This document shows, in pieces, positions 1 through 6,555 of a stretch of 18,312 nt of DNA; position 1 is the stretch's first letter; each line of letters opens with the position of its first letter. A program made the position numbers and the translations under genes. Origin of the DNA: JACOXB01 sp036517755 (GTDB lineage: Bacteria > Patescibacteriota > Minisyncoccia > UBA6257 > Colwellbacteraceae). The DNA is taken from positions 1-18,312 of the forward strand of contig DATDUH010000009.1 in assembly GCA_036517755.1 (NCBI GenBank), written 5' to 3'. Below the pieces are notes generated by a model. It saw only the letters and a list, made by a program, of their open reading frames with translations. It was not told the origin of the DNA and did no database searches.

Positions 1-113
1 GGCAGGTGTCCCGTACGAGTGACATCCGCCTCGAGTCGGCTTAATTCATTCTCTGATTTATCAGGCGAATCCTGCGGGGGGATAAGTGATTCTAGTCCTC
101 TACCTAAGGCCAT
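1..113 (-). CDS. parB: ParB-family partition protein, N-terminal fragment (runs off the left edge)
   Basis: The first 37 codons of a gene that leaves the window on the left. The translation opens MALGRGLESLIPPQ, which matches the characteristic start of ParB/Spo0J proteins (M-x-L-G-[KR]-G-L-x-x-L-I-P). In the family this short N-terminal segment precedes the CTPase/parS-binding domain and contacts ParA to stimulate its ATPase. It starts 10 nt after the parA stop codon on the same strand, so the two form the usual parA-parB operon. No Shine-Dalgarno sequence is visible before the ATG at 113, as for most genes here. The CTP-binding and helix-turn-helix regions lie outside the window, so assignment rests on the opening motif and the neighbour. 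Confidence 0.82.
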   Translation of the reverse strand, partial: MALGRGLESLIPPQDSPDKSENELSRLEADVTRTGHL

Positions 114-123
114 CGTAGTAATA

Positions 124-930
124 TTAAAGATTAAAGTTACCAAAGCCAACATGAACCGGCTGGTAATATGGCTCGAGTTCAATTAACTCTTCGGCTAAAC
201 GGCGGTAGGCCAGAGCCCCAGCTGAATAGGGTTTATAAAGCAGGATGGGTTGACTATGACTTGGCGCTTCGGCTAGATAGATCGACCGAGGGATCTCGAC
301 CTGAAAAACCCGGTGAGGAAAATGGCGCCTTAAATTTTTGTTCACCTCGCGCGAGAGCCGTTCCTTACGGCTATAGAGTGTGACCAGAGCCCCTAAAACG
401 GTGAGCGGATGGCCCAGATTATCCCGAATCAAATTAATAGTCTGCATCAGTTGGCCGAGTCCTTCCAGGCTATAATATTCGGCCTGAATCGGGATAATAA
501 CCTCGTCAGCAGCCACAAGACCGTTAATCGTCAAAAGGCTTAGAGAAGGCGGCAGATCAATTAAAACATAATCGTAATGATGGCGCAGGCGATTAACTAA
601 TTTTCTTAAAAAATATTCTCGGGCGGGCAAATCCACTAACTCGATCAGGGCGCCGGCAAGATCGTTAGAGGAAGGAATAAAATCATAATTTAAAATTCCG
701 CTTGGACGAATAAGTTCGTGGGGGGCAGTATTTTCATCAAACATCCCCTGATAGACGGTTTTACTAAATTCTTTTTCAGCCGTTAAGGCTGAAGTGGCAT
801 TGGTTTGAGGATCAAAGTCAATAAGGAGAACCCTACGGCCAAAAGCGGCCAAGTAGGATCCGAGCGAAACGGCCGTAGTGGTTTTTCCAACCCCCCCCTT
901 TTGATTACAAAACGCGATAACGCGAGCCAT
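124..930 (-). CDS. parA: ParA/Soj-family chromosome partitioning ATPase
   Basis: A 268-residue ParA. The start MARVIAFCNQKGGVGKTT is chosen because the deviant Walker A begins at residue 9 (signature Lys11, P-loop Lys16), as in Soj proteins. A longer in-frame reading to 1032 would run through the opposing tRNA gene and adds nothing family-like. Walker A' is LLIDFDPQTN with Asp40, and Walker B is YVLIDLPPSLS. ParA binds DNA non-specifically as an ATP dimer, and ParB-stimulated hydrolysis drives origin segregation. A promoter (TTGATA, 17 nt, TATAGT) ends only 9 nt before the ATG, so the transcript should be nearly leaderless. parB follows 10 nt downstream. Length and motifs look intact. Confidence 0.95.
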   Translation of the reverse strand: MARVIAFCNQKGGVGKTTTAVSLGSYLAAFGRRVLLIDFDPQTNATSALTAEKEFSKTVYQGMFDENTAPHELIRPSGILNYDFIPSSNDLAGALIELVDLPAREYFLRKLVNRLRHHYDYVLIDLPPSLSLLTINGLVAADEVIIPIQAEYYSLEGLGQLMQTINLIRDNLGHPLTVLGALVTLYSRKERLSREVNKNLRRHFPHRVFQVEIPRSIYLAEAPSHSQPILLYKPYSAGALAYRRLAEELIELEPYYQPVHVGFGNFNL

Positions 931-936
931 TTTCTC

Positions 937-965
937 TTTACTATACCCTCCGGCTATGGCATTAT
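937..965 (+). promoter_or_regulatory. Candidate promoter of tRNA-Leu, overlapping the parA promoter
   Basis: On the plus strand TTTACT (937-942) and CATTAT (960-965) are 17 nt apart, each four of six to consensus. The tRNA begins 11 nt after the -10 box, allowing a 5' leader of about 5 nt. It occupies the same 30 bp as the parA promoter on the other strand, so the two would compete for polymerase. Confidence 0.4.
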
Positions 966-968
966 CAA
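940..968 (-). promoter_or_regulatory. parA sigma70-type promoter, giving a near-leaderless mRNA
   Basis: On the minus strand TTGATA (968-963) is followed after 17 nt by TATAGT (945-940). The parA ATG begins 9 nt after the -10 box, so a start about 7 nt downstream leaves a 2-3 nt leader. The site overlaps the divergent tRNA promoter. Confidence 0.6.
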
Positions 969-976
969 TTTCGCTT

Positions 977-1060
977 GGGCAGGTGGCGGAACCGGAAGAC
1001 GCGCTGGATTCAAAACCCAGTGATGGAAACATCGTGAGGGTTCAAGTCCCTCCCTGCCCA
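977..1060 (+). tRNA. tRNA-Leu (anticodon CAA)
   Basis: A class II tRNA. The acceptor strands GGGCAGG and CCTGCCC pair over 7 bp with discriminator A at 1060. The D-arm region reads TGGCGGAACCGGAAGACGC. The anticodon loop TTCAAAA puts CAA at 1011-1013, decoding UUG. A long variable arm (TGATG-GAAA-CATCG) and the T arm GAGGG-TTCAAGT-CCCTC follow. The CCA end is not encoded (the next bases are CAA), so it needs CCA-adding enzyme. The anticodon stem has an A-C mismatch at the 31-39 pair (A1008 with C1016? by position next to the loop); the other four pairs are canonical. Confidence 0.96.
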
Positions 1061-1075
1061 CAATGAGAGTTTTCC

Positions 1076-1110
1076 CGATTTGTCTCCGACGAAGTCGGAG
1101 TCACAAATCG
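1076..1110. repeat. Hairpin repeat after tRNA-Leu with a GACGAAGTC core
   Basis: CGATTTGT (1076-1083) pairs perfectly with ACAAATCG (1103-1110), then CTCCGAC (1084-1090) with GTCGGAG (1094-1100), leaving a GAA loop and a 2-nt bulge. No T-run follows, so it is not a standard terminator. Its GACGAAGTCG core also occurs in the two large structured elements at 12366-12656 and 15532-15799, which suggests a shared repeat family. Confidence 0.7.
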
Positions 1111-1111
1111 C

Positions 1112-1137
1112 AATCCGCCGAAGCCTTAGCGAAGGCG
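1112..1137. repeat. Hairpin repeat with TCCGCC/GGCGGA arms
   Basis: Arms TCCGCC (1112-1117) and GGCGGA (1132-1137) enclose GAAGCCTTAGCGAA. It lies 1 nt after the preceding hairpin and 8 nt before the 20-bp palindrome, as part of a repeat cluster in an otherwise gene-free stretch (1061-1299). Confidence 0.6.
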
Positions 1138-1145
1138 GACGAGTC

Positions 1146-1165
1146 CCTGCCTGCCGGCAGGCAGG
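1146..1165. repeat. 20-bp perfect palindrome, copy 1
   Basis: The sequence CCTGCCTGCCGGCAGGCAGG is its own reverse complement. It occurs exactly again at 12430-12449 and with one mismatch inside a gene at 12094-12113. The comparison of the two large structured elements shows it behaves as a clean insertion. This copy is intergenic. Confidence 0.9.
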
Positions 1166-1221
1166 TCTCCCCGGGCACACCTCTCTTGACGGTTTAATGC
1201 CGCTAGTATAGTTTGGGCTCT

Positions 1222-1275
1222 GCGTGCGCGGGGGTCTCCGTCTCCCTTCCTCGGAGGGAGACTCTCCGCGCACGC
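1222..1275. repeat. Long GC-rich hairpin downstream of the PAP2 gene
   Basis: GCGTGCGCGG (1222-1231) pairs with CCGCGCACGC (1266-1275), and GTCTCCCT with AGGGAGAC forms an inner stem. It lies between convergent transcription from tRNA-Leu (plus) and the large minus-strand operon. It lacks a T-run on either side. It could limit readthrough or protect the mRNA 3' end of the operon. Apart from these four repeats I see no gene in 1061-1299. Confidence 0.65.
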
Positions 1276-1299
1276 CTGAACTCGCCGAATAACGCTTTT

Positions 1300-1851
1300 T
1301 TATTTTCGCGCCCCCGCCGGAGGAATTCGAGATTTTATCTTTCTAAGAATTAATCGGGCTAGAATAAACCCCGCTATCCCAACGAGGATTCCGCCTAAAA
1401 TATCGCTTGGCCAGTGAACGCCGACGGCGATTCTCGCGAAACCGACAGTAACCGCACCGAAAAGGAAAATTAAACCCGCCTTTTTGTTCAATAACCAGAG
1501 GACTAACCCCAGAGGAATCAAAAAGGCCATATGGCCGGAAGGAAAAGAACTGTTCAACGAATGGGAAATAAGCGGCTCAATCGCAAGGGCCGCAAATGGC
1601 CGGGGGCGATAGTACCAAAATCGGATAAGGGGCGTCGTAATCCCTCTGGAGATAACCACTCCGATAGTGGCAAGGGAGAAAAAATAAAAACGACGCGGCC
1701 AATTTTTTTCTTTAAAATAAATTACCAAAAAGAGGAGGATTAAAAAGTAGAATAAATACTTCGCTAAAAAGACAAGGAGTAAATTGAGGGGAAGGCCGTC
1801 GACTAAACGCCGAGTGAGTTCAAATAATCGCTCGTCGGGGAAACCAAGCAT
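1300..1851 (-). CDS. PAP2-family membrane phosphatase (possibly undecaprenyl-diphosphatase)
   Basis: A 183-residue integral membrane protein with about five hydrophobic segments. It carries the three-part PAP2 active site: R77-x6-R84-P85 (first block, Arg in place of the usual Lys), the PSGH block with His107, and R140-x5-H146-x3-D150. In the family the two histidines and the aspartate act as nucleophile and general acid in dephosphorylating lipid phosphates at the outer membrane face. With no other lipid-carrier phosphatase in view and cell wall genes in the same transcription unit, recycling of undecaprenyl diphosphate is a fair guess, but other lipid phosphate substrates cannot be excluded. 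The ATG lies 4 nt after the rpsR stop, so translation is probably coupled. It is the last gene of the run before a hairpin cluster. Confidence 0.88.
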   Translation of the reverse strand: MLGFPDERLFELTRRLVDGLPLNLLLVFLAKYLFYFLILLFLVIYFKEKNWPRRFYFFSLATIGVVISRGITTPLIRFWYYRPRPFAALAIEPLISHSLNSSFPSGHMAFLIPLGLVLWLLNKKAGLIFLFGAVTVGFARIAVGVHWPSDILGGILVGIAGFILARLILRKIKSRIPPAGARK

Positions 1852-1855
1852 TTAC

Positions 1856-2068
1856 TTACTGTCGAACGTAGGGGAGAAGGCCCATAAACCTCGCGCGTTT
1901 CACGGCCCGACTCAGGCGACGTTGATGTTTAGCGCAGGTGCCGGTATGAATCGGATCAATAATTTTGGCCTGGCCCGAGATAAAACGATTTAAAAGACTA
2001 ACCTCGCGATAATTAATATCAGCTACGTTCTGGGAACAGAAAAAACACTGTTTCTTTTTCTTAAGCAT
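1856..2068 (-). CDS. rpsR: 30S ribosomal protein bS18
   Basis: A 70-residue bS18, full length for the family. The core NYREVSLLNRFIS and the C-terminal block KHQRRLSRAVKRARFMGLLPYV are recognisable. bS18 binds the platform of the small subunit as a heterodimer with bS6, encoded two genes upstream. Cys8, Cys11, Cys45 and His48 are placed as in zinc-binding versions of this protein, which is inference from spacing. The ATG follows the ssb stop by 2 nt (TAATAATG arrangement); a purine-rich AAGGAGAT lies farther upstream than usual. rpsF-ssb-rpsR is the classic bacterial order. Confidence 0.96.
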   Translation of the reverse strand: MLKKKKQCFFCSQNVADINYREVSLLNRFISGQAKIIDPIHTGTCAKHQRRLSRAVKRARFMGLLPYVRQ

Positions 2069-2070
2069 TA

Positions 2071-2520
2071 TTAAAATGGCAAATCTCCTTCCTTAATTTC
2101 GTCAGCGTCTAAATCGATCACCGGCATTTCCTCTTTGGCCGCCTCGGAGGCTTCCGCTCCTCCGACCTCCTCATCTCTAGTCCCGGGCGCGGCCGTCCTT
2201 GGCCCAAGCTGAATCCGCTCACCGATAATCTCGGTGGTCCGTCTCGTCTGGCCATCCCTACCTTCCCAAGTTCGGGTTTGCAATCTCCCCTCAACTAAAA
2301 TCAGGGCTCCTTTCTTTAGGAATTGGTTAACAATATCAGCCTGCCTCCCCCAAACGACAACATTGTGAAATTCTGTGCTTTCCTTACGTTCGCCGTTTTT
2401 ATCAGTCCAGTTTCTATTAGTGGCTACCGAAAAAGAAGCAACGTGAGAACCAGAAGGAGTGGTTCGGAGATCGGGATCGCTTGTCAGACGGCCGGCAATT
2501 AATACTTTGTTTAGATTCAT
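2071..2520 (-). CDS. ssb: Single-stranded DNA-binding protein
   Basis: A 149-residue SSB. An OB fold spans about residues 1-105 (MNLNKVLIAGRLTSDPDLR, then HNVVVWGRQADIVNQFLKKG and VEGRLQTRTWEGRDG). An acidic, low-complexity linker follows, and the protein ends EGDLPF, the conserved acidic-hydrophobic tip that recruits replication and repair partners. It coats single-stranded DNA during replication, recombination and repair. It sits between rpsF and rpsR as in most bacteria, 26 nt after the rpsF stop. Only a weak purine stretch precedes the ATG. Confidence 0.96.
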   Translation of the reverse strand: MNLNKVLIAGRLTSDPDLRTTPSGSHVASFSVATNRNWTDKNGERKESTEFHNVVVWGRQADIVNQFLKKGALILVEGRLQTRTWEGRDGQTRRTTEIIGERIQLGPRTAAPGTRDEEVGGAEASEAAKEEMPVIDLDADEIKEGDLPF

Positions 2521-2546
2521 TTCTTATCTATCCTAGCACAAGAGCT

Positions 2547-2942
2547 CTACCCACCCAATATCTCGCCTAATTTCTCCTCGAGCACCTCATTAGACAAAAG
2601 AGTATTGCTTCGTTCGGCAAAAGGGGGACGTTCAACCGGCTTCGCTAGCCTCTCCCGCGGTCTTTGTTCCTGACTAGGAATGGGCGGCGTGACAATTAGA
2701 AATCGGACGAACTCCGCCTTTAATTTTAGGGCTTCGTTCAAATCATTAATCTTCAACGGGTCGAGGTTAAAATGAAGATAACCGAAATAGGCCGAGTTTA
2801 AATGCCGGATAGGATAGGCCAGCTTAATCGACTCGAGTTCCCCCGAAAAAACGATTTCGGCCCCAAAGCGACCCAGCTCATCAATCACTTTTTTCATTCC
2901 CTCCTCGTCTTTAACGAGGAAAGATATCTCATAAAGTTTCAT
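2547..2942 (-). CDS. rpsF: 30S ribosomal protein bS6
   Basis: A bS6 protein of 131 residues. The start MKLYEISFLVK at 2942 is chosen since family members open M-[KR]-x-Y-E; an in-frame TTG six codons earlier (2960) is possible but adds nothing conserved. The ferredoxin-like core covers about residues 1-92 (AYPIRHLNSAYFGYLHF in the middle). A Pro/Arg/Glu-rich tail of about 40 residues makes it longer than the usual 95-110. It pairs with bS18 on the small-subunit platform. It begins 28 nt after the rpoC stop on the same strand. No clear ribosome binding site. Confidence 0.93.
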   Translation of the reverse strand: MKLYEISFLVKDEEGMKKVIDELGRFGAEIVFSGELESIKLAYPIRHLNSAYFGYLHFNLDPLKINDLNEALKLKAEFVRFLIVTPPIPSQEQRPRERLAKPVERPPFAERSNTLLSNEVLEEKLGEILGG

Positions 2943-2970
2943 CGAAGGAGACACTACCAAAGGATTGAAT

Positions 2971-5900
2971 TTAAGTCAATCCAACTGGTTCGGGCTCGAC
3001 CTCTTCTTTTTTCCGAGGAGCCGTTTCTTCCTCTTCAGGACTATAATGGAGGGCGGTACCGATAGGAATCAAACGACCGAGAATAACGTTTTCCTTCAGG
3101 CCCCTAAGGTGATCGACGCGTCCCTCGCTTGCGGCTTTAACCAAGACCCGAGCCGTCTCCTGGAATGAGGCGGCTGCTAAAAAGCCGTCAGCCGAAAGAG
3201 CGGTTCTCGTCACCCCTAAAAGAACCTCCTCGCCCTTGGCGGGTTCGCCGCCGCCTTCTTTGATTCCCCGATTAATCTCCCGGAGACGAGATTTATCAAC
3301 CACTTCACCCGGGACAAATTTAGTGTCCCCCGCCAAAGTTATCTTCACTCGACCGAACATTTGGCGGATGATTACCTCCATATGTTTGTCATGAACGATG
3401 GCTCCTTCGGACCGATAAATTTGCTGAATTTCTTTAACCAGATACCGGGCCGCCTCTTCTTTTCCTCTTAATTTAAGCAGTTCTTTGGGATCAAGGTTCC
3501 CCTCGGTTAGCTCGTCGCCGGGCATCACTTTATCACCCTCTTTCACTAAGACACTGATTGAGACTGGAACAGTGTAAAGAACAAGCTTTGCCTTCTTGCC
3601 GGCCGCTCGACTCTTTTTAATCGTTATCCGCCGCATCGCTCCTTCCTCTTCGATTTTCTGAACTCTACCCTCAACTTCAGCCATAATGCCTTCCTGGTGG
3701 GGTGACCTGGCCTCAAAAAGTTCCTCCACTCGAGGCAAACCCGCCGTAATATCCCGACCAGCCAGACCACCAGTATGAAAAGTCCGGAGGGTGAGCTGGG
3801 TGCCCAGCTCACCGATTGACTGGGCGGCCACAATTCCGACTGCTTCTCCCACCCTAATCGGTTCGTTTCGCCCCAAATCAAGTCCGTAACACCTAGCGCA
3901 GATACCGTAAAGCGTTTTACAGGTAATAGGGGAACGCACCGAAACCGATTCAATCGAAGATTCGTCTATTGCGAGAGCTTGATCACGATTGATGACTTCT
4001 CCGGTTTTGACAATTAATTTTCGCCCGATTTTCACGTCCTTTAGGGGGATGCGGGAAAAAAGACGATCGGCGAATTTGCCACCGTAGCTTTCGCTATCCT
4101 CGCGGTAAAGTTCAATTCCTTGACGCGTACCGCAGTTTTCTTCCTTAACCACGGCGTCTTGAGCTGAATCAACTAGGCGCCTCGTGAGATAACCGGCCTG
4201 AGCTGTTCGAAGAGCGGTATCAACCAATCCCTTTCTTGAACCGTGAGTGGAAATGAAATATTCCAGGCTCGTGTGCCCTTCCTTCAAAGAGCTTCGGATG
4301 GGTAATTCAATACTTTCTCCCTTCGGGTTAGTGACGAGCCCCCGCATCCCGCTCATCTGGCTTGGCTGAGACCAAGTGCCCCGGGAACCGGATTCGATAA
4401 TCATATAAATCGAACTATCCTCGCCTAATCGCCCGGGAACCAGTTCATCGATTCTACTTCTAGCTTCCATCCATGTCTCAATTGTCCTTTCTTTCCTCTC
4501 CTCCTCGGTTAAGAAGCCTTCTTCGTATTGGCCTCGGATCAAACCCACTTTAGTCTCGGCCTCTTTAACGACCGCCTCTTTTTCCTCGGGAGCCACCAAG
4601 TCATCGATGCTAAAACTAATACCCGAGAGGGTGATATAAGCCAAGCTGATTTCTTTTAATCTATCTAGGATATTTTTCATCTCAGCCATGCCGTAACGGC
4701 TAATCAACCCGCCTATGAGAGGAGTTAGATTCTTCTTGGTTAAAGCATCGTTGAAAAATTCAAAGCCAGCCGGCAGAGCTTCGTTTAAGATAAGCCGACC
4801 GCAGGTTGTCTCTATATTTCTTAATTTAATCAAAGCGTTCAAATCCAACCCATCGTTTTCGTAAGCTAACTTCACCTCGTCCGGGTCGCTGAAAGTTCGA
4901 CCGGTCCCCTTGCTCTCTGGCACAATCCGAGTTAGATAGTAAGAACCAAGAATAATGTCTCTGGTCGGCACGGCAATCGCCTCCCCTGAAGCCGGCTTTA
5001 AGAGGTTAAGGCTAGAGAGCATGACTTCAGTGGCCTCCCGCTGAGCTTCGTCAGCCAAAGGCAGATGCACAGCCATTTGATCGCCGTCGAAGTCAGCATT
5101 AAAGGCAGCACAAACCATAGGCGGAATTTGAATCGCTAAATCTTCGATGAGGAGCGGCTTAAAAGCCTGGATGCTCAATCGGTGGAGAGTCGGGGCGCGA
5201 TTAAGTAATACCTTACGATCGGTGATAATTTCTTCGAGAATAGCCCAGACTTCCGGCGGCGCCTGATCAATCAAGCGGTTTGCCATCTTAATATTGTGGG
5301 CCAGCCCCTGTTCCACGATTTGGTGAATAACAAAGGGTCGGAAAAGCTCGAGGGCCATCCGCTTTGGCAGACCGCATTCATCAAGCCTAAGATGGGGACC
5401 AACCACAATCACCGACCTCCCGGAGTAATCAACTCTTTTACCTAAAAGATTCTGGCGGAAGCGACCCTGCTTGCCCTTTAACATATCAGCCAAAGACCGC
5501 AACGGCCGCCTGGTTCGAGCTACTTGGCGGGCTCGCGAATTATCAATTAAGGCATCGACTGCCTCCTGAAGCATTCTTTTTTCATTAATCACGATGACAT
5601 CCGGCGCTTTTAGATCAAGCAGCTTTTTTAAGCGGTTATTTCGGTTAATCACCCGGCGGTAAAGATCATTCAAGTCAGAGGTGGCATACCGGCCGCCATC
5701 GAGAGCAACCATTGGTCGGAGATCCGGTGGCAGAACCGGTAAAACCGTGAGGATCATCCACTCAGGCCGGATACCGGCTTCGAGCATTGATTTTATTAGC
5801 TTTAACCGGCGCAAGATTTTACGAAGCCGGGTGGCATCTTTCGTCTCTTCAAGCTCGGCTTCAATCTCTTTGACCAGCCGCTCCAGACGTATACCTTCAA

Positions 5901-6555
5901 GCACACGCCTCACGCCTTCGCCGCCGGCCGAGATCGTAAAAACATTACCAAAACGGCGACCATAGTCAGCAAATTGCCTTTCGCTTAAAACCTTACCGGG
6001 CCTTAAGCCTAAAAGAAAATTTCTCGCTTCGGATAGAGCGGTGTTTAATTCTCCCTGACTCTCGTCCCCCTTGCCCTTTCTCGACTTAAACTCTCTGCCC
6101 ACTTCTTCAAGAGCCATCTTCCTTTTTTCTCCATCAACTTCGGTGACTATATAGGCCAAATAGTGGACTACGTTTTCAAGTTGTTTTACGGGCGCATCGA
6201 GCACTAAACTAACAATCGAGGGCACGGTTCTTAAAAACCAAGTGTGGACTACTGGTGTCGCCAAAGTAATGTGGGCCATCCTCTCGCGCCTGACCGCCGA
6301 GCGGGTAACCTCGACGCCGCACTTATCACAGATAACGCCTTTATATCTTATCTTTCGGTATTTGCCGCAATAACATTCCCAGTCCCGAGTCGGACCAAAA
6401 ATCCTCTCGGAAAAAAGTCCGTCTTTTTCGGGACGTTGAGTCCGATAATTAATAGTCTCGGGTTTGATTACCTCGCCATAAGACCAAGCCAAGATATCAT
6501 CCGGTGAGGCAATTTTAACCCTTAGGGCGTTAAAATCAGTTTCTCTATTCATCAT
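2971..6555 (-). CDS. rpoC: DNA-directed RNA polymerase subunit beta'
   Basis: The beta' subunit, 1194 residues from the chosen ATG. That ATG (6555, with another at 6552) is preceded by GGAG at 6 nt, one of the few good ribosome binding sites here, and overlaps the last codons of rpoB; an in-frame extension to 6597 is less likely. The N-terminal zinc site reads CYCGKYRKIRYKGVICDKCG. The catalytic loop NADFDGDQ starts at residue 486, so Asp488, Asp490 and Asp492 bind the active-site magnesium. A second cysteine cluster (NCGTRQG, then CKTLYGICARCYG) is present. Shorter than the Escherichia coli protein (1407), lacking its large lineage-specific insertion. Intact from end to end. Confidence 0.97.
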   Translation of the reverse strand: MMNRETDFNALRVKIASPDDILAWSYGEVIKPETINYRTQRPEKDGLFSERIFGPTRDWECYCGKYRKIRYKGVICDKCGVEVTRSAVRRERMAHITLATPVVHTWFLRTVPSIVSLVLDAPVKQLENVVHYLAYIVTEVDGEKRKMALEEVGREFKSRKGKGDESQGELNTALSEARNFLLGLRPGKVLSERQFADYGRRFGNVFTISAGGEGVRRVLEGIRLERLVKEIEAELEETKDATRLRKILRRLKLIKSMLEAGIRPEWMILTVLPVLPPDLRPMVALDGGRYATSDLNDLYRRVINRNNRLKKLLDLKAPDVIVINEKRMLQEAVDALIDNSRARQVARTRRPLRSLADMLKGKQGRFRQNLLGKRVDYSGRSVIVVGPHLRLDECGLPKRMALELFRPFVIHQIVEQGLAHNIKMANRLIDQAPPEVWAILEEIITDRKVLLNRAPTLHRLSIQAFKPLLIEDLAIQIPPMVCAAFNADFDGDQMAVHLPLADEAQREATEVMLSSLNLLKPASGEAIAVPTRDIILGSYYLTRIVPESKGTGRTFSDPDEVKLAYENDGLDLNALIKLRNIETTCGRLILNEALPAGFEFFNDALTKKNLTPLIGGLISRYGMAEMKNILDRLKEISLAYITLSGISFSIDDLVAPEEKEAVVKEAETKVGLIRGQYEEGFLTEEERKERTIETWMEARSRIDELVPGRLGEDSSIYMIIESGSRGTWSQPSQMSGMRGLVTNPKGESIELPIRSSLKEGHTSLEYFISTHGSRKGLVDTALRTAQAGYLTRRLVDSAQDAVVKEENCGTRQGIELYREDSESYGGKFADRLFSRIPLKDVKIGRKLIVKTGEVINRDQALAIDESSIESVSVRSPITCKTLYGICARCYGLDLGRNEPIRVGEAVGIVAAQSIGELGTQLTLRTFHTGGLAGRDITAGLPRVEELFEARSPHQEGIMAEVEGRVQKIEEEGAMRRITIKKSRAAGKKAKLVLYTVPVSISVLVKEGDKVMPGDELTEGNLDPKELLKLRGKEEAARYLVKEIQQIYRSEGAIVHDKHMEVIIRQMFGRVKITLAGDTKFVPGEVVDKSRLREINRGIKEGGGEPAKGEEVLLGVTRTALSADGFLAAASFQETARVLVKAASEGRVDHLRGLKENVILGRLIPIGTALHYSPEEEETAPRKKEEVEPEPVGLT

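Noticed and set aside
931..1032. N-terminal extension of parA
   Set aside because: It would overlap the tRNA and the parA promoter, and the ParA family begins just before the Walker A motif.
1184..1212. Plus-strand TTGACG...TATAGT promoter-like pair
   Set aside because: The spacing is 15 nt to the better -10 box, and nothing on the plus strand downstream could be its gene.
1010..1273. Minus-strand open frame of 87 codons
   Set aside because: It runs antisense through tRNA-Leu and the hairpin repeats; its WAGRDLNPHDVSITGF end is the usual artefact of an antisense tRNA-Leu.
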